64,000 nt of DNA from Bog-756 sp963738545 (GCA_963738545.1 CAVTXA010000007.1:62001-126000); one strand, 5' to 3'; shown: positions 50,799-58,918, counted from the first letter of the stretch. Translations and numbers: made by a program. Notes: generated by a model not told the origin, from the sequence alone.

Positions 50799-51764
50799 CT
50801 ACGTGGCTCTCGACCCGGCGGCCATGGCACGCAGGGATGCGACGGGGGTCGACAGGTCCAGCGGCACAAGGCACCCGTCGGCCCCGGCATCAAACAACTC
50901 GGAGACCAGCGACGAGGCACGAGCGTCCGTGATCCCCTGGCCCGGCTGCGTGCCGTCGGGCCGGGGGCCCGCCATGCCCGGTAGGAGGCCGATCCCGATC
51001 ACCTGCAGTGGGCCGCCGGATCCACCGAGTACGGGGGCGCCCGGATCAGGGATCGAGCGCACCCCTTCGACCACCCGTCGGAGGTCACCGGCGGTGCCCT
51101 CCACGATCACCGCGTCGGCCAGACCGGCGAACTCCGTCACCGCCACGGTGGCCCGGTCGCCCGCATGCTCGAAGCACACCACCACGGGCACCCCCCCGGG
51201 CTGGACGGGTCGCGGCCGATTCATGGCCTCGGCCACGGTGTAGAAAGCCCCCTCGAAGCTCGGGGCCTCATCCTCCAGCAGGGCCCGTCCGACGCGGACG
51301 GCCTCGGTGGTGCGTGCCCCCCGCACGGCATCGGACGGACCGAGTCCGTAGGTCAGCACGCCTCGTCCGTGGGAGATGACGTCGATCCCCGTGACGATCT
51401 TCGCCACCAGGGATGGAGGGCGGCGATCCTCACCCAGGGGTACAGCACCGAGCCTGACCGTCCGGGTGCGTGTGGCCAGGGCTCCGAGCAGGGAGTACGC
51501 CTCAGGATCAGGGTGGCCGGAGCCATCCGGGGCCTTCGTCGGCACCCGGTCGGTGACCCACACCGAGTCGAAGCCCACCTCCTCGGCACACTGGGCCAGG
51601 GCCGCCACGTGGTCCAGGACCGACGGGAGGCCGGAGTCCGGGACTCCCAGGTCCACCGGGAGGCCGTAGTCCGGGACTCCCAGGTCCACCGGGTCGACGG
51701 GCCACGAACCGGTGAGCCACAGACCCAGGCGGGTGACGCTCCGCTGTTCCCCTCCGGACTCCAC
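50799..51764 (-). CDS. LLM-class F420-dependent oxidoreductase with an internal duplication
   Basis: 321 residues from GTG 51764. The luciferase-like barrel is shown by TRLGLWLTGSWPVDPVD, AEEVGFDSVWVTDRVP, TVRLGAVPLGEDRRPPSLVAKI, HGRGVLTYGLGPSD and GAPVLGGSGGPLQVIGIG. An 11-residue unit VDLGVPD-x-GLP is present twice in tandem near residue 28, from an exact-length 33-base repeat. This expands the loop between the first strand and helix and is not expected in the family. The start is uncertain because no strong ribosome-binding site precedes the GTG. Cofactor F420 is likely by family. Confidence 0.82.
   Translation of the reverse strand: MESGGEQRSVTRLGLWLTGSWPVDPVDLGVPDYGLPVDLGVPDSGLPSVLDHVAALAQCAEEVGFDSVWVTDRVPTKAPDGSGHPDPEAYSLLGALATRTRTVRLGAVPLGEDRRPPSLVAKIVTGIDVISHGRGVLTYGLGPSDAVRGARTTEAVRVGRALLEDEAPSFEGAFYTVAEAMNRPRPVQPGGVPVVVCFEHAGDRATVAVTEFAGLADAVIVEGTAGDLRRVVEGVRSIPDPGAPVLGGSGGPLQVIGIGLLPGMAGPRPDGTQPGQGITDARASSLVSELFDAGADGCLVPLDLSTPVASLRAMAAGSRAT
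51624..51689 (-). repeat. Tandem 33-base duplication inside an LLM gene
   Basis: Two adjacent 33-base copies (51624-51656 and 51657-51689) differ at a single base (G in the first, T in the second, plus-strand sense), a mismatch which changes Tyr to Ser. As 33 is a multiple of three the frame is kept, adding eleven residues. The near-identity indicates a recent duplication. Confidence 0.9.
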
Positions 51765-51873
51765 ATCCGTCAGGGTACCGGGGCATCCGGGACCGCCGGC
51801 GCCGTGAGCCACACGCCGTGGACCGTGCCCCTCACCACTCAAGTTCGGCGCCGGTTGGGACGATGCACTAGCC

Positions 51874-52692
51874 GTGGATACAGGATCAACCCACGCGCCC
51901 CGACCCACACCCCGGCCCTTCGGTCCAGCCAGACCGTACCGGGCCGGCCGACCGGTGCCGGGTCGAGGCGTCGGGTGGCCGGTGGGCGGGGCCGGGCCCA
52001 CGAGGTGGGACACCGTCCGCCTCGACGATCTCGACGCCGGGTTCTCCATGATCGCCACCATGCTCAGCCTCGTGGCCGTGGCCCTCCTCACGCTGCTGTT
52101 GATGAGCACCACCCTCAACTCGAGCTCTCCATCGGCCACCAACATCTCCCAAGCCCCCGGGGTGGGTCTGGCCGATAATCTCCTCGCTCAACAGTCCCTT
52201 TCGACGGCACTGACCGCTGTGGATGCTGCCGCCTCCTCGGCCGGGGGCTACGGCTCCCTCAGCATCGCCACGCTGTCGGCGTCGGACCCGTCGGTGTCCT
52301 ATGTCGCCGGACCCACGACCAGTGCCTCGGCGGTGAGCATCGCCGTGACCGGAGGGAGTGGCACCTCCGGCGGCGGCGGTGTCCCATCGGTTGGGGGTGG
52401 AGGATCGGTGAACGCCGCCATCGGCAGCGCCGAGGCGGCGGCCGGTGCTGGGGGCGGGGTCGCCTCGGGCGCCGGAGCCGGAGGAGGGGCGAGCGGATCG
52501 GTGACGCTGACCGCCCGCTCGTCCAACGGGACATGTTGGCTGCTCTGGCGGGGCGGCGGGTCGGCCACGTGGTACGGCGCCCAGACCGGCCAGGCCAGCT
52601 GTACGGCACCCGGCCTGTCGTCAGCTCCGCAACCGGGACCGGTGAGTTCGTCCGGCATCGGGTGGCAGCAGGGAAGCTTCCCCTCGGCCTGA
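51874..52692 (+). CDS. Type IV pilin-like protein, secreted or membrane-anchored, Gly/Ser-rich
   Basis: 272 residues, GTG start at 51874. The N-terminal ~55 residues are an unusually long basic leader. LDAGFSMIATMLSLVAVALLTLLLM is a hydrophobic helix of about 25 residues, preceded by Gly-Phe like a prepilin peptidase site, but the conserved Glu at position 5 of mature pilins is missing. After the helix come a Ser/Asn/Ala-rich region and a Gly/Ser-rich low-complexity domain ending with one Cys pair (NGTCWLLW and QASCTAP). No other pilus gene is nearby. It may be a pseudopilin or an anchored surface protein. A shorter start is possible. Confidence 0.55.
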   Translation: MDTGSTHAPRPTPRPFGPARPYRAGRPVPGRGVGWPVGGAGPTRWDTVRLDDLDAGFSMIATMLSLVAVALLTLLLMSTTLNSSSPSATNISQAPGVGLADNLLAQQSLSTALTAVDAAASSAGGYGSLSIATLSASDPSVSYVAGPTTSASAVSIAVTGGSGTSGGGGVPSVGGGGSVNAAIGSAEAAAGAGGGVASGAGAGGGASGSVTLTARSSNGTCWLLWRGGGSATWYGAQTGQASCTAPGLSSAPQPGPVSSSGIGWQQGSFPSA

Positions 52693-52721
52693 CGACGGGT
52701 ACGAAGCGCCGGATACTCCGC

Positions 52722-52982
52722 CTAGTGACCCTCCGACGGCAGGAGGCGTCGATCGAGCCGGTGGGTGCGCAGGTGCTCGGCACCGACCTCGGACACCGAG
52801 ACGAACGGGCCCCGTCCTCGGCCAGGGTGACGTTGCACGAAGCCCCGGTCGTTGACTTCTTCCCACACAGGCAGGCGCGGACAGGAGGTCCGCCAGGCAT
52901 CGAGTACCTCGGCGTAGGGCCGCGGGCGCGGGCCCAGCCACTCGAGGAGATCGAGGATCAGCGCCTCGACGGTGTCGCTCAT
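52722..52982 (-). CDS. Small conserved hypothetical protein
   Basis: 86 residues. MSDTVEALILDLLEWLGPRPRPYAEVLDAWRTSCPRLPVWEEVNDRGFV looks like the widespread small protein often annotated loosely with dehydrogenase names; it is helical, has no catalytic motif, and ends with FVSVSEVGAEHLRTHRL. It likely represents a winged-helix-like domain. ATG 52982 was chosen because the conserved part begins immediately. It lies 67 bases after the enoyl-CoA hydratase stop on the same strand. Confidence 0.7.
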   Translation of the reverse strand: MSDTVEALILDLLEWLGPRPRPYAEVLDAWRTSCPRLPVWEEVNDRGFVQRHPGRGRGPFVSVSEVGAEHLRTHRLDRRLLPSEGH

Positions 52983-53049
52983 CGTTCGCCAGCATCCCAC
53001 GGGGCCGGCGACGGCGCCGAGACGACGGTCCCGCGGGCGGGGACGGCGA

Positions 53050-53844
53050 TCAGCGACCCTCGAACACGGGATCACGCTTCTCGACGAACGCCGCCAGGGC
53101 CTCCGCCGTGTCCGCGGAGCCGAAGTTCACCGACTGGGACCGGGCCTCCTCCTCGAGGGATTGATCCATGGCCAGGTTGAACGAATTGTTCAGCATGGCC
53201 TTGGTCATAGACAACGCCAACGGTGGGCCGGCGGCCAGGCGGGCCGCCCATTCGTCCACGAAGGCATCCAACTCCCCGGCCGGCACCACCCGGTTGACGA
53301 GGCCGAACTCGGCGGCCTGGTCCGCACTGATGATGTCAGCGAAGAACGCCAGCTCCTTGGCCTTGTGGAGGCCGATGAACCGGGGCAGCAACCACGAGGC
53401 CCCGAAGTCCACCGAGAGCCCTCGCTTCGAGAAGATCTGCGAGAACCGGGCCGTGTCCGAGGCCACCACCAGGTCGCACCCGAGCGCCATGCTCATCCCG
53501 GCCCCGGCGGCCACCCCACCCACCTTGGCGATGGTGGGCTTCGGGAGCCGGTGGAGCCGGAGGGCGACGTCGCCGAGGGCCCTCATCTGCAATAGGTACG
53601 GGTCGCCGTCCCTACCGGCCACGCCGGCCGCACCGCTCAGGTCGGCTCCCGAGCAGAAGGCGTCCCCGGCCCCGGTCAGCACCATGACCCGCACCTGGCG
53701 ATCGGCGGCCACCTCCTCGAAGGTCTCCAGCAACTCCCGCCACATGGTGCCGTTGGCCGCGTTCTTGCGGGCCGGACGGTTCATGGTGACCGTGGCCACA
53801 CCGTCTCGGTATTCCACGATGAGTGTTTCGAGCTCGGTAGCCAT
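53050..53844 (-). CDS. Enoyl-CoA hydratase/isomerase-family protein
   Basis: 264 residues of the crotonase fold. The signature pieces are VATVTMNRPARKNAANGTMW, FCSGADLSG forming the first oxyanion-hole backbone, and PTIAKVGGVAAGAGMSMALGCDLVVASD with the second. RFSQIFSKRGLSVDFGASWLLPRFIG follows. The usual hydratase Glu pair is not complete here: the second Glu position is Asp in VDFG. It may act on fatty acyl-CoA or another CoA ester. It follows the UPF0102 gene by 88 bases on the same strand. Confidence 0.9.
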   Translation of the reverse strand: MATELETLIVEYRDGVATVTMNRPARKNAANGTMWRELLETFEEVAADRQVRVMVLTGAGDAFCSGADLSGAAGVAGRDGDPYLLQMRALGDVALRLHRLPKPTIAKVGGVAAGAGMSMALGCDLVVASDTARFSQIFSKRGLSVDFGASWLLPRFIGLHKAKELAFFADIISADQAAEFGLVNRVVPAGELDAFVDEWAARLAAGPPLALSMTKAMLNNSFNLAMDQSLEEEARSQSVNFGSADTAEALAAFVEKRDPVFEGR

Positions 53845-53932
53845 GCCGGCAGCCTAGGAGATCACCGATTCGCCCAGGGCCGGGATCCCCTCGCTCCGGT
53901 CGGGCTCGGACCCGGGCCGGGGCGGCCACGGG

Positions 53933-54325
53933 TCAGAACGCGCCTTCGACGACCTCCACCGTTCCCGCCACGATGGACACCAGGTCGAAGCGGAACTCGA
54001 TGCGGGCCCGGCCCGTGGCCGGCGTCAACTCCGAGAGCCAGCGGGACGCCAGTCGCCGGGTCCGGCGCTGGGTGGCCGGGAGCACGGCCACGACCCCGGT
54101 CCCGGAGCGGTCGGGCGTCGGGGTCACCACCTCGCTGAACACCACGGTGGTCCCCTTCCGGACGATCAGGTCGACCTCGCCCTCGCGGCGAAGCCACTGC
54201 CGCTCCAGGACCTCGTAGCCGTGGTCCTCGTACCAGCGGGCGGCCCGCTCGCCGTCGTCACCGGGCTCGGGCGTGTGGTCGGCGGCGCCTGGTGGCTGGG
54301 GGCGCCCCGACGCGCCCCCGCTCAC
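53933..54325 (-). CDS. UPF0102/YraN-family protein with an altered nuclease motif
   Basis: 130 residues from GTG 54325, which overlaps the DUF2469 stop by four bases (GTGA). The family core is YEDHGYEVLERQWLRREGEVDLIVRKG, followed by TTVVFSEVVTPTPDR where YraN normally has Glu-Val-Lys, so the expected catalytic Lys of the PD-(D/E)XK fold is Val here. RRTRRLASRWLSE is the normal C-terminal helix. This may be an inactive relative. It is the usual neighbour of DUF2469 and rplS in actinobacteria. Confidence 0.75.
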   Translation of the reverse strand: MSGGASGRPQPPGAADHTPEPGDDGERAARWYEDHGYEVLERQWLRREGEVDLIVRKGTTVVFSEVVTPTPDRSGTGVVAVLPATQRRTRRLASRWLSELTPATGRARIEFRFDLVSIVAGTVEVVEGAF

Positions 54326-54615
54326 AGGTCCTTCTCGGGCAGCCGCTCGATGTTCACGTCGCGGAAGGTCAGGATGCGCACCGAGGGAACGAAGCGTGCC
54401 GGGCGGTACATGTCCCATACCCAGGCGTCGGTCAGGTTGACCTCGACGCAGGCCGGCGAGGAGTCCGAGCGCACGGCCACTTCGACCGTGTTGGCCAGGT
54501 AGAACCGTCGTTCGGTCTCCACCACGTAGGAGAACAGTGGCAGGACGGCCCGGTACTCCTGGACCAGGGCCAGCTCGATCTCCGACTCGTACCGCTCGAG
54601 GTCTTCCTCACTCAT
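54322..54615 (-). CDS. DUF2469 protein
   Basis: 97 residues. MSEEDLERYESEIELALVQEYRAVLPLFSYVVETERRFYLAN followed by VTVNLTDAWVWDMYRPARFVP-like (here VEVNLTDAWVWDMYRPARF) and LPEKDL is the conserved DUF2469 sequence, an actinobacterial hallmark of unknown function. It is found next to rplS/rnhB and yraN in many genomes; rnhB and lepB are missing between it and rplS here. Confidence 0.92.
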   Translation of the reverse strand: MSEEDLERYESEIELALVQEYRAVLPLFSYVVETERRFYLANTVEVAVRSDSSPACVEVNLTDAWVWDMYRPARFVPSVRILTFRDVNIERLPEKDL

Positions 54616-54717
54616 GGGAGTGCACCGGTGACGGTCCCCACTGGTGCGTGACCGGCGCGCCCACGACCGTCGGGCGCCCAGTCCGCGGTCCCGATGCGGC
54701 TCGACCCACCCATCGGA

Positions 54718-55071
54718 TCAAGGGCGGGCAGTCCGCCGCTCCTTGATCTTCGCCGCCTTCCCGTGGCGATCCCGCAGGTAGTAGAGCTTGGCCCGCCGGA
54801 CGTCGCCGAGCGACACCACCTCGGTGTGGTCGATGACCGGGGAGTGGACCGGGAAGGTCCGCTCCACGCCGACCCCGAAGCTCACCTTGCGCACGGTGAA
54901 CGTCTCGCGTACGCCGGTGCCCTGCCGACGCACCACGGCCCCCTGGAACACCTGGACCCGCTCGCGGGTGCCCTCGACCACCCGGACGTGGACCTTGACG
55001 GTGTCGCCGGGTCGGAAGTCGGGGACGTCCTCTCGGAGGCTGTCGCGGTCGATGATGTCGGTCGGGTTCAT
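54718..55071 (-). CDS. rplS: 50S ribosomal protein L19
   Basis: 117 residues, normal length. DFRPGDTVKVHVRVVEGTRERVQVFQGAVVRRQG and FPVHSPVIDHTEVVSLGDVRRAKLYYLRDRHGKAAKI match L19, which contributes to the interface between the 30S and 50S subunits. It follows trmD by 146 bases on the same strand in the classic trmD-rplS order. Confidence 0.97.
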   Translation of the reverse strand: MNPTDIIDRDSLREDVPDFRPGDTVKVHVRVVEGTRERVQVFQGAVVRRQGTGVRETFTVRKVSFGVGVERTFPVHSPVIDHTEVVSLGDVRRAKLYYLRDRHGKAAKIKERRTARP

Positions 55072-55189
55072 GGGGCGCGTCTTTCCACGGGTCGTTCGAG
55101 CACTCCCCCGTCGGATGCCTGTTCGGGAGTCCTCACCGGAGGGTCATTCTGACCAGGGAGTTCTCCGCAAATCCGGCCATCGGTTCCGA

Positions 55190-56050
55190 TCACCCGGTGA
55201 ACGGGTGCCGACGAGGCTCACCAATCGTAGCCGTGATCGCGCAGCACCTGCACCTCACCGTGTTCCACGACCAGTTGCACCTCGTCAGCGGTGAGTCCCC
55301 CCGGGCCTCGATGAGGTCCGGACGGCGGCGCAGCGTACGGACCAGGGCCTCGGCCCGGCGCCACCGGTCCACCCGCCCGTGGTCCCCGGAACGGAGCACC
55401 TCGGGCACCTCCCAACCCCGGAACGTGGCCGGACGGGTGTAGTGGGGGTACTCGAGCAGGCCGGTGGCGAAGCTCTCGTCCCCGGCGGACAGGTCGTTGC
55501 CCAGCACTCCCGGTAGCAGTCTGGCCACCGCCTCCACCACGACGAGGGCGGCCAGCTCCCCCCCGGCCAGGACGAAGTCCCCCACCGAGAGCTCCTCGTC
55601 GGCCAGATGATCGGCCACCCGCTGGTCGACCCCCTCGTACCGCCCGCAGAGCAGTGAGAAACCGGGGGCCGGCCCGTCCCGTGCACCAGCGAGCCGAACC
55701 GCCGTGGACTGGTCGAACGTCGGTCCCGACGGGGAGAGCAGGATGAGGGGCCGGGCCAGCCCCTCGGCGGAGGCGGCCACCTCCTCCACCGCGGCGAAGA
55801 CCGCCTCGGGACCGAGCACCATGCCGGCTCCCCCTCCGAAGGTGGCGTCGTCCACCGACCGGTGCGGATCGGTCGCCGATGCGCGGACATCGTGGGTGCG
55901 GAGGTCCAGGTGGCCCTGGGCCCGGGCCCGACCCAGGATGGAGGCGTCGGCGTAGTGCTCGATGACTCCGGGGAACAGGGAGAAGACGTCGATCCGGAAG
56001 ACACGCCCAGGCGGGGATCCGGATTCCGAGACGGCATCGGGCCCGGTCAC
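55190..56050 (-). CDS. trmD: tRNA (guanine-N1)-methyltransferase, apparent frameshift at a G6 run
   Basis: GTG 56050 overlaps the rimM stop by four bases (GTGA). The SPOUT knot motifs are complete: RIDVFSLFPGVIEHY, DDATFGGGAGMVLGPE, LLSPSGPTFDQ, LLCGRYEGVDQRV and SVGDFVLAGGELAALVV. It methylates G37 of tRNAs reading Pro, Leu and Arg codons. After RRRPDLIEARG the frame runs into a nonsense tail to 55190. In the -1 frame the sequence continues GLTADEVQLVVEHGEVQVL and ends naturally at 55218. One extra G at 55297-55302 gives a 277-residue protein of normal length. Confidence 0.93.
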   Translation of the reverse strand: MTGPDAVSESGSPPGRVFRIDVFSLFPGVIEHYADASILGRARAQGHLDLRTHDVRASATDPHRSVDDATFGGGAGMVLGPEAVFAAVEEVAASAEGLARPLILLSPSGPTFDQSTAVRLAGARDGPAPGFSLLCGRYEGVDQRVADHLADEELSVGDFVLAGGELAALVVVEAVARLLPGVLGNDLSAGDESFATGLLEYPHYTRPATFRGWEVPEVLRSGDHGRVDRWRRAEALVRTLRRRPDLIEARGDSPLTRCNWSWNTVRCRCCAITATIGEPRRHPFTG

Positions 56051-56616
56051 GCCAGGTCGAGCAGTCCGTCGGGAATGTCGACGGTGACGCTCTCCCCCGG
56101 CACCGAGGTCACGACGAAGCGGAGGGGGATGAGCCCACCGTCGGCGAGCACCAGGAGATCGCTGGCCGGATTGGCCTCGACACTGACCACCCTCCCGAGC
56201 TCGCCTCCGTCGGTGTCCACCACGACGGCGCCGATCAGGTCGTGGATCCACAGCGCCTCGGGATCCTCCATCGGGGGGGCGTAGAGCTCGGTCCCCCGCA
56301 GCGCATCGGCGGCGTCGATGCCCTGCACCCCCTCGAAGGTCACGATGAAGCGTCCCTGGTGGGCCGAGGATCGGGCCACCCGGTACTCCCTGCCCTCGGC
56401 GGTGGTCAGTACGGATCCGGGGGCCACCCGCTCGTCCCGGTTGGTGGTCAGCGAGACGATGACATCACCTTTGAGACCGTGGGGCTTGACCATCCGGCCC
56501 ACGTGCAGCCGCTCGGGGCGGCCGCCACCGATGTCGGAACCCGGTGCCGAGGAGACCCGAGGATGGACCTCACGCCGTGCGGACCCGTCACCCTCGTCGT
56601 GGGCGGACCCGCTCAC
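56047..56616 (-). CDS. rimM: 16S rRNA-processing factor RimM
   Basis: 189 residues from GTG 56616. LHVGRMVKPHGLKGDVIV is the conserved RimM N-terminus, GREYRVARSSAHQGRFIVTFEG its N-domain, and LIGAVVVDTDGGELGRVVSVE with LIPLRFVVTSV the PRC barrel. It helps mature the 30S subunit through ribosomal protein S19. The first ~30 residues before the domain look disordered, so a later start is possible. It lies 14 bases after khpA. Confidence 0.92.
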   Translation of the reverse strand: MSGSAHDEGDGSARREVHPRVSSAPGSDIGGGRPERLHVGRMVKPHGLKGDVIVSLTTNRDERVAPGSVLTTAEGREYRVARSSAHQGRFIVTFEGVQGIDAADALRGTELYAPPMEDPEALWIHDLIGAVVVDTDGGELGRVVSVEANPASDLLVLADGGLIPLRFVVTSVPGESVTVDIPDGLLDLA

Positions 56617-56630
56617 TACACCGGAGGACG

Positions 56631-56966
56631 TCAGTCGTCGACGATGTCGACGCTGGTCTGGACCCCGTCGCGCGCTCCGGCCGCCGCCACCACGGTGCGG
56701 ATGGCCTGGGCCACACGGCCCCGTCGGCCGATGACCCGGCCCATGTCGTCGGGAGCCACATGGATCCGGAAACGCACCGAATCCCCGCGCTCCTCGGTGT
56801 TGATGACCACGGCATCGGGATCCGAGGTGATCGAGTTGACCAGGTAGGTCACGACAGCGAGCGGGGTGCCGCCCGAGACGCGGTTCCCGGCATCGTCGTC
56901 CTCGTGGTCCTCCTCGTCGATGGTGTTGACGTCGTCGGCCGAGTCCACCGCCATCTCGTCGGTCAC
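56631..56966 (-). CDS. khpA: KhpA-type KH-domain RNA-binding protein
   Basis: 111 residues from GTG 56966, overlapping the rpsP stop by four bases (GTGA). The KH domain, FRIHVAPDDMGRVIGRRGRVAQAIRTVVAAAG, carries the Gly-Arg-Arg-Gly GXXG loop needed for nucleic-acid binding. The N-terminal ~35 residues are strongly acidic (AVDSADDVNTIDEEDHEDDD), an extension beyond the usual ~76-residue KhpA. It works with KhpB in RNA regulation. The rpsP-khpA-rimM-trmD order is standard. Confidence 0.9.
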   Translation of the reverse strand: MTDEMAVDSADDVNTIDEEDHEDDDAGNRVSGGTPLAVVTYLVNSITSDPDAVVINTEERGDSVRFRIHVAPDDMGRVIGRRGRVAQAIRTVVAAAGARDGVQTSVDIVDD

Positions 56967-57250
56967 TTCGCCGCCTTGGCCGCGGCGAATTCGTCGAGGG
57001 CACCGGACTTCTTCAGGAGCTTCTCGACCCGCTCGGTGGGCGTCGCCCCTTCGGACAACCACTTCACGGCCTTGGCGTTGTCGATCTCGATGACGGCGTC
57101 AGGCTCGGCCAACGACTTCCCCCGAGGGGCGTAGGTGCCCACGATCTCGATGAATCGGCCATTGCGGGGCGACCGGCTGTCCGCCGCCACCAGCCGGTAC
57201 GTCGGCTGCTTCTTCTTCCCGATCCGCACAAGGCGGAGCTTTACTGCCAC
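56963..57250 (-). CDS. rpsP: 30S ribosomal protein S16
   Basis: 95 residues. MAVKLRLVRIGKKKQPTYRLVAADSRSPRNGRFIEIVGTY is the S16 signature, and the end EKLLKKSGALDEFAAAK is a common actinobacterial tail. S16 helps fold the central domain of 16S rRNA. It follows ffh by 120 bases on the same strand and overlaps khpA by four bases. Confidence 0.97.
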   Translation of the reverse strand: MAVKLRLVRIGKKKQPTYRLVAADSRSPRNGRFIEIVGTYAPRGKSLAEPDAVIEIDNAKAVKWLSEGATPTERVEKLLKKSGALDEFAAAKAAK

Positions 57251-57370
57251 GGTGTACTCCTCTGCACTCTGTCGATAGCGCCCGACAGTCTCCCACCATT
57301 GGCGGGTGACGCGTGCACGGGGCCATTCGTTCCTGGTTTGGTTGACGTCCTGGGTGGTGATCCGTCCCGC

Positions 57371-58918
57371 TCAGCGGGCTTTTGGCGTGACCCGTCCCCC
57401 GCCCTTGCCCTTCTTCTTGCCCTTTCCCCGGGCCTTGCTCGAGCCTGACGAGGCACCACCGGGACCGGCCCCGAGCGAGGCCCGTTCGGCTCCGAGGCCC
57501 GGAAAGCCGGCGAAGTCGCCGGACGCCTCGAGTTCGGCCATGCCGGCCATCTCGGCCATGGCCTTGGGCGACATCTTGGGTCCCCCCCGACCCAACAGGC
57601 CACCGAGTCCGCCGAGGGCGCCGGCCATGCCGCCCTTGCCCATCCCCTTCATCATCTTCTGCATCTCTTTGAACTGCTTGAGGAGGGCGTTGACGTCGGA
57701 GGTGGCCGTGCCGCTGCCGTTGGCGATCCGGACCCGGCGGGCCCCGTCGATGATGGCCGGATCGTTCCGCTCCGTCGGGGTCATCGAGCGGATGATGGCC
57801 TCGATCTGGCCGATCTGGCGGTCGTCGATCTGCGAGGAGGCCTGCTTCAAGTCCTTCGGCACCCCGGGGATCAGGGACATCATGCTCGACATGGAACCCA
57901 TCTTCTTGACCTGTTGCAGCTGCTCCAAGAAGTCCTCCAAGGAGAACCGGCCCTCCAGCATGGCGGCGGCACCCTTGGTGGCAACGTCCTTGTCCATGGT
58001 GCGCTCGGCCTGCTCGATGAGGCTGAGCACGTCCCCCATCCCGAGGATGCGGTCGGCCATCCGGTCCGGATGGAACTGGTCGAAGTCGTCGAGCTTCTCG
58101 CCCGTCGAGGCGAAGGCGATGGGCCGGCCCACCACCTCTTTGACGGAGAGCGCGGCCCCACCCCGGGCATCGCCGTCCAGCTTGGTGAGGATGACGCCGT
58201 CCAGAGAGAGGGAGTCGTGGAAGGCCGAGGCGGTGGATACGGCGTCCTGGCCCGTCATGGCGTCGATGACCAGGAACGTGTAATGGGGATCGACGGCGCC
58301 GGCGATCTGGCGGATCTCCTCCATGAGGTCCTCGTCGATGGCGAGACGACCGGCGGTATCCACGATCAGCACGTCGCGCCCGAGGCGTCGCGCCTCTTCG
58401 AGCCCGGCGGTGGCCACCGCCACCGGGTCGGTGGGCTCGCTGAACACGGTGATGCCGGCCTGGGCGCCCAGCACCCGGAGCTGCTCCACCGCCGCCGGTC
58501 GCTGGAGGTCGGCTCCCACCAGCATCGGGTTCCGGCCCTGCTGCTTGAACCACCGGGCCAGCTTGGCCGACGTGGTGGTCTTGCCCGAGCCCTGCAGGCC
58601 GGCCAGCAGGATCACCGTGGGCGGATGACCGGCGTAGGTGATGCGGAGGGTCTCGCCGCCGAGGATGGCCACCAGTTCCTCGTTGACGATCTTGATGACC
58701 TGTTGGCCCGGGCTGAGCGCCTGGGACAGCTCGAGGCCGACGCAGCGGGCCCGGACGGCATCGGTGAAGCCTCGGACCACGCTGATCTCGACGTCCGCCT
58801 CCAACAGGGCGGTACGGATCTCGCGGAGGACTTCGTCGACGTCGGCGTCGGTCAGGCGACCCCGACTGCGGAGACGGCTGAGGATCCCCTCGAATCGGTC
58901 GGACAGGCTCTCGAACAT
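57371..58918 (-). CDS. ffh: Signal recognition particle protein Ffh
   Basis: 515 residues. N-domain helices (MFESLSDRFEGILSRLRSRGRLTDADVDEVLREIRTALLEADV) are followed by the GTPase with G1 GLQGSGKTTTSAKLARW, DTAGRLAIDEDLM (G3) and TKLDGDARGG (G4). The Met-rich M domain (SMSSMMSLIPGVPKDL, EMQKMMKGMGKGGM) binds signal peptides and the 4.5S RNA. The C-terminus is a Lys/Gly-rich tail. It partners with the FtsY encoded just upstream, separated by 104 bases, and delivers ribosomes to SecYEG. Confidence 0.97.
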   Translation of the reverse strand: MFESLSDRFEGILSRLRSRGRLTDADVDEVLREIRTALLEADVEISVVRGFTDAVRARCVGLELSQALSPGQQVIKIVNEELVAILGGETLRITYAGHPPTVILLAGLQGSGKTTTSAKLARWFKQQGRNPMLVGADLQRPAAVEQLRVLGAQAGITVFSEPTDPVAVATAGLEEARRLGRDVLIVDTAGRLAIDEDLMEEIRQIAGAVDPHYTFLVIDAMTGQDAVSTASAFHDSLSLDGVILTKLDGDARGGAALSVKEVVGRPIAFASTGEKLDDFDQFHPDRMADRILGMGDVLSLIEQAERTMDKDVATKGAAAMLEGRFSLEDFLEQLQQVKKMGSMSSMMSLIPGVPKDLKQASSQIDDRQIGQIEAIIRSMTPTERNDPAIIDGARRVRIANGSGTATSDVNALLKQFKEMQKMMKGMGKGGMAGALGGLGGLLGRGGPKMSPKAMAEMAGMAELEASGDFAGFPGLGAERASLGAGPGGASSGSSKARGKGKKKGKGGGRVTPKAR

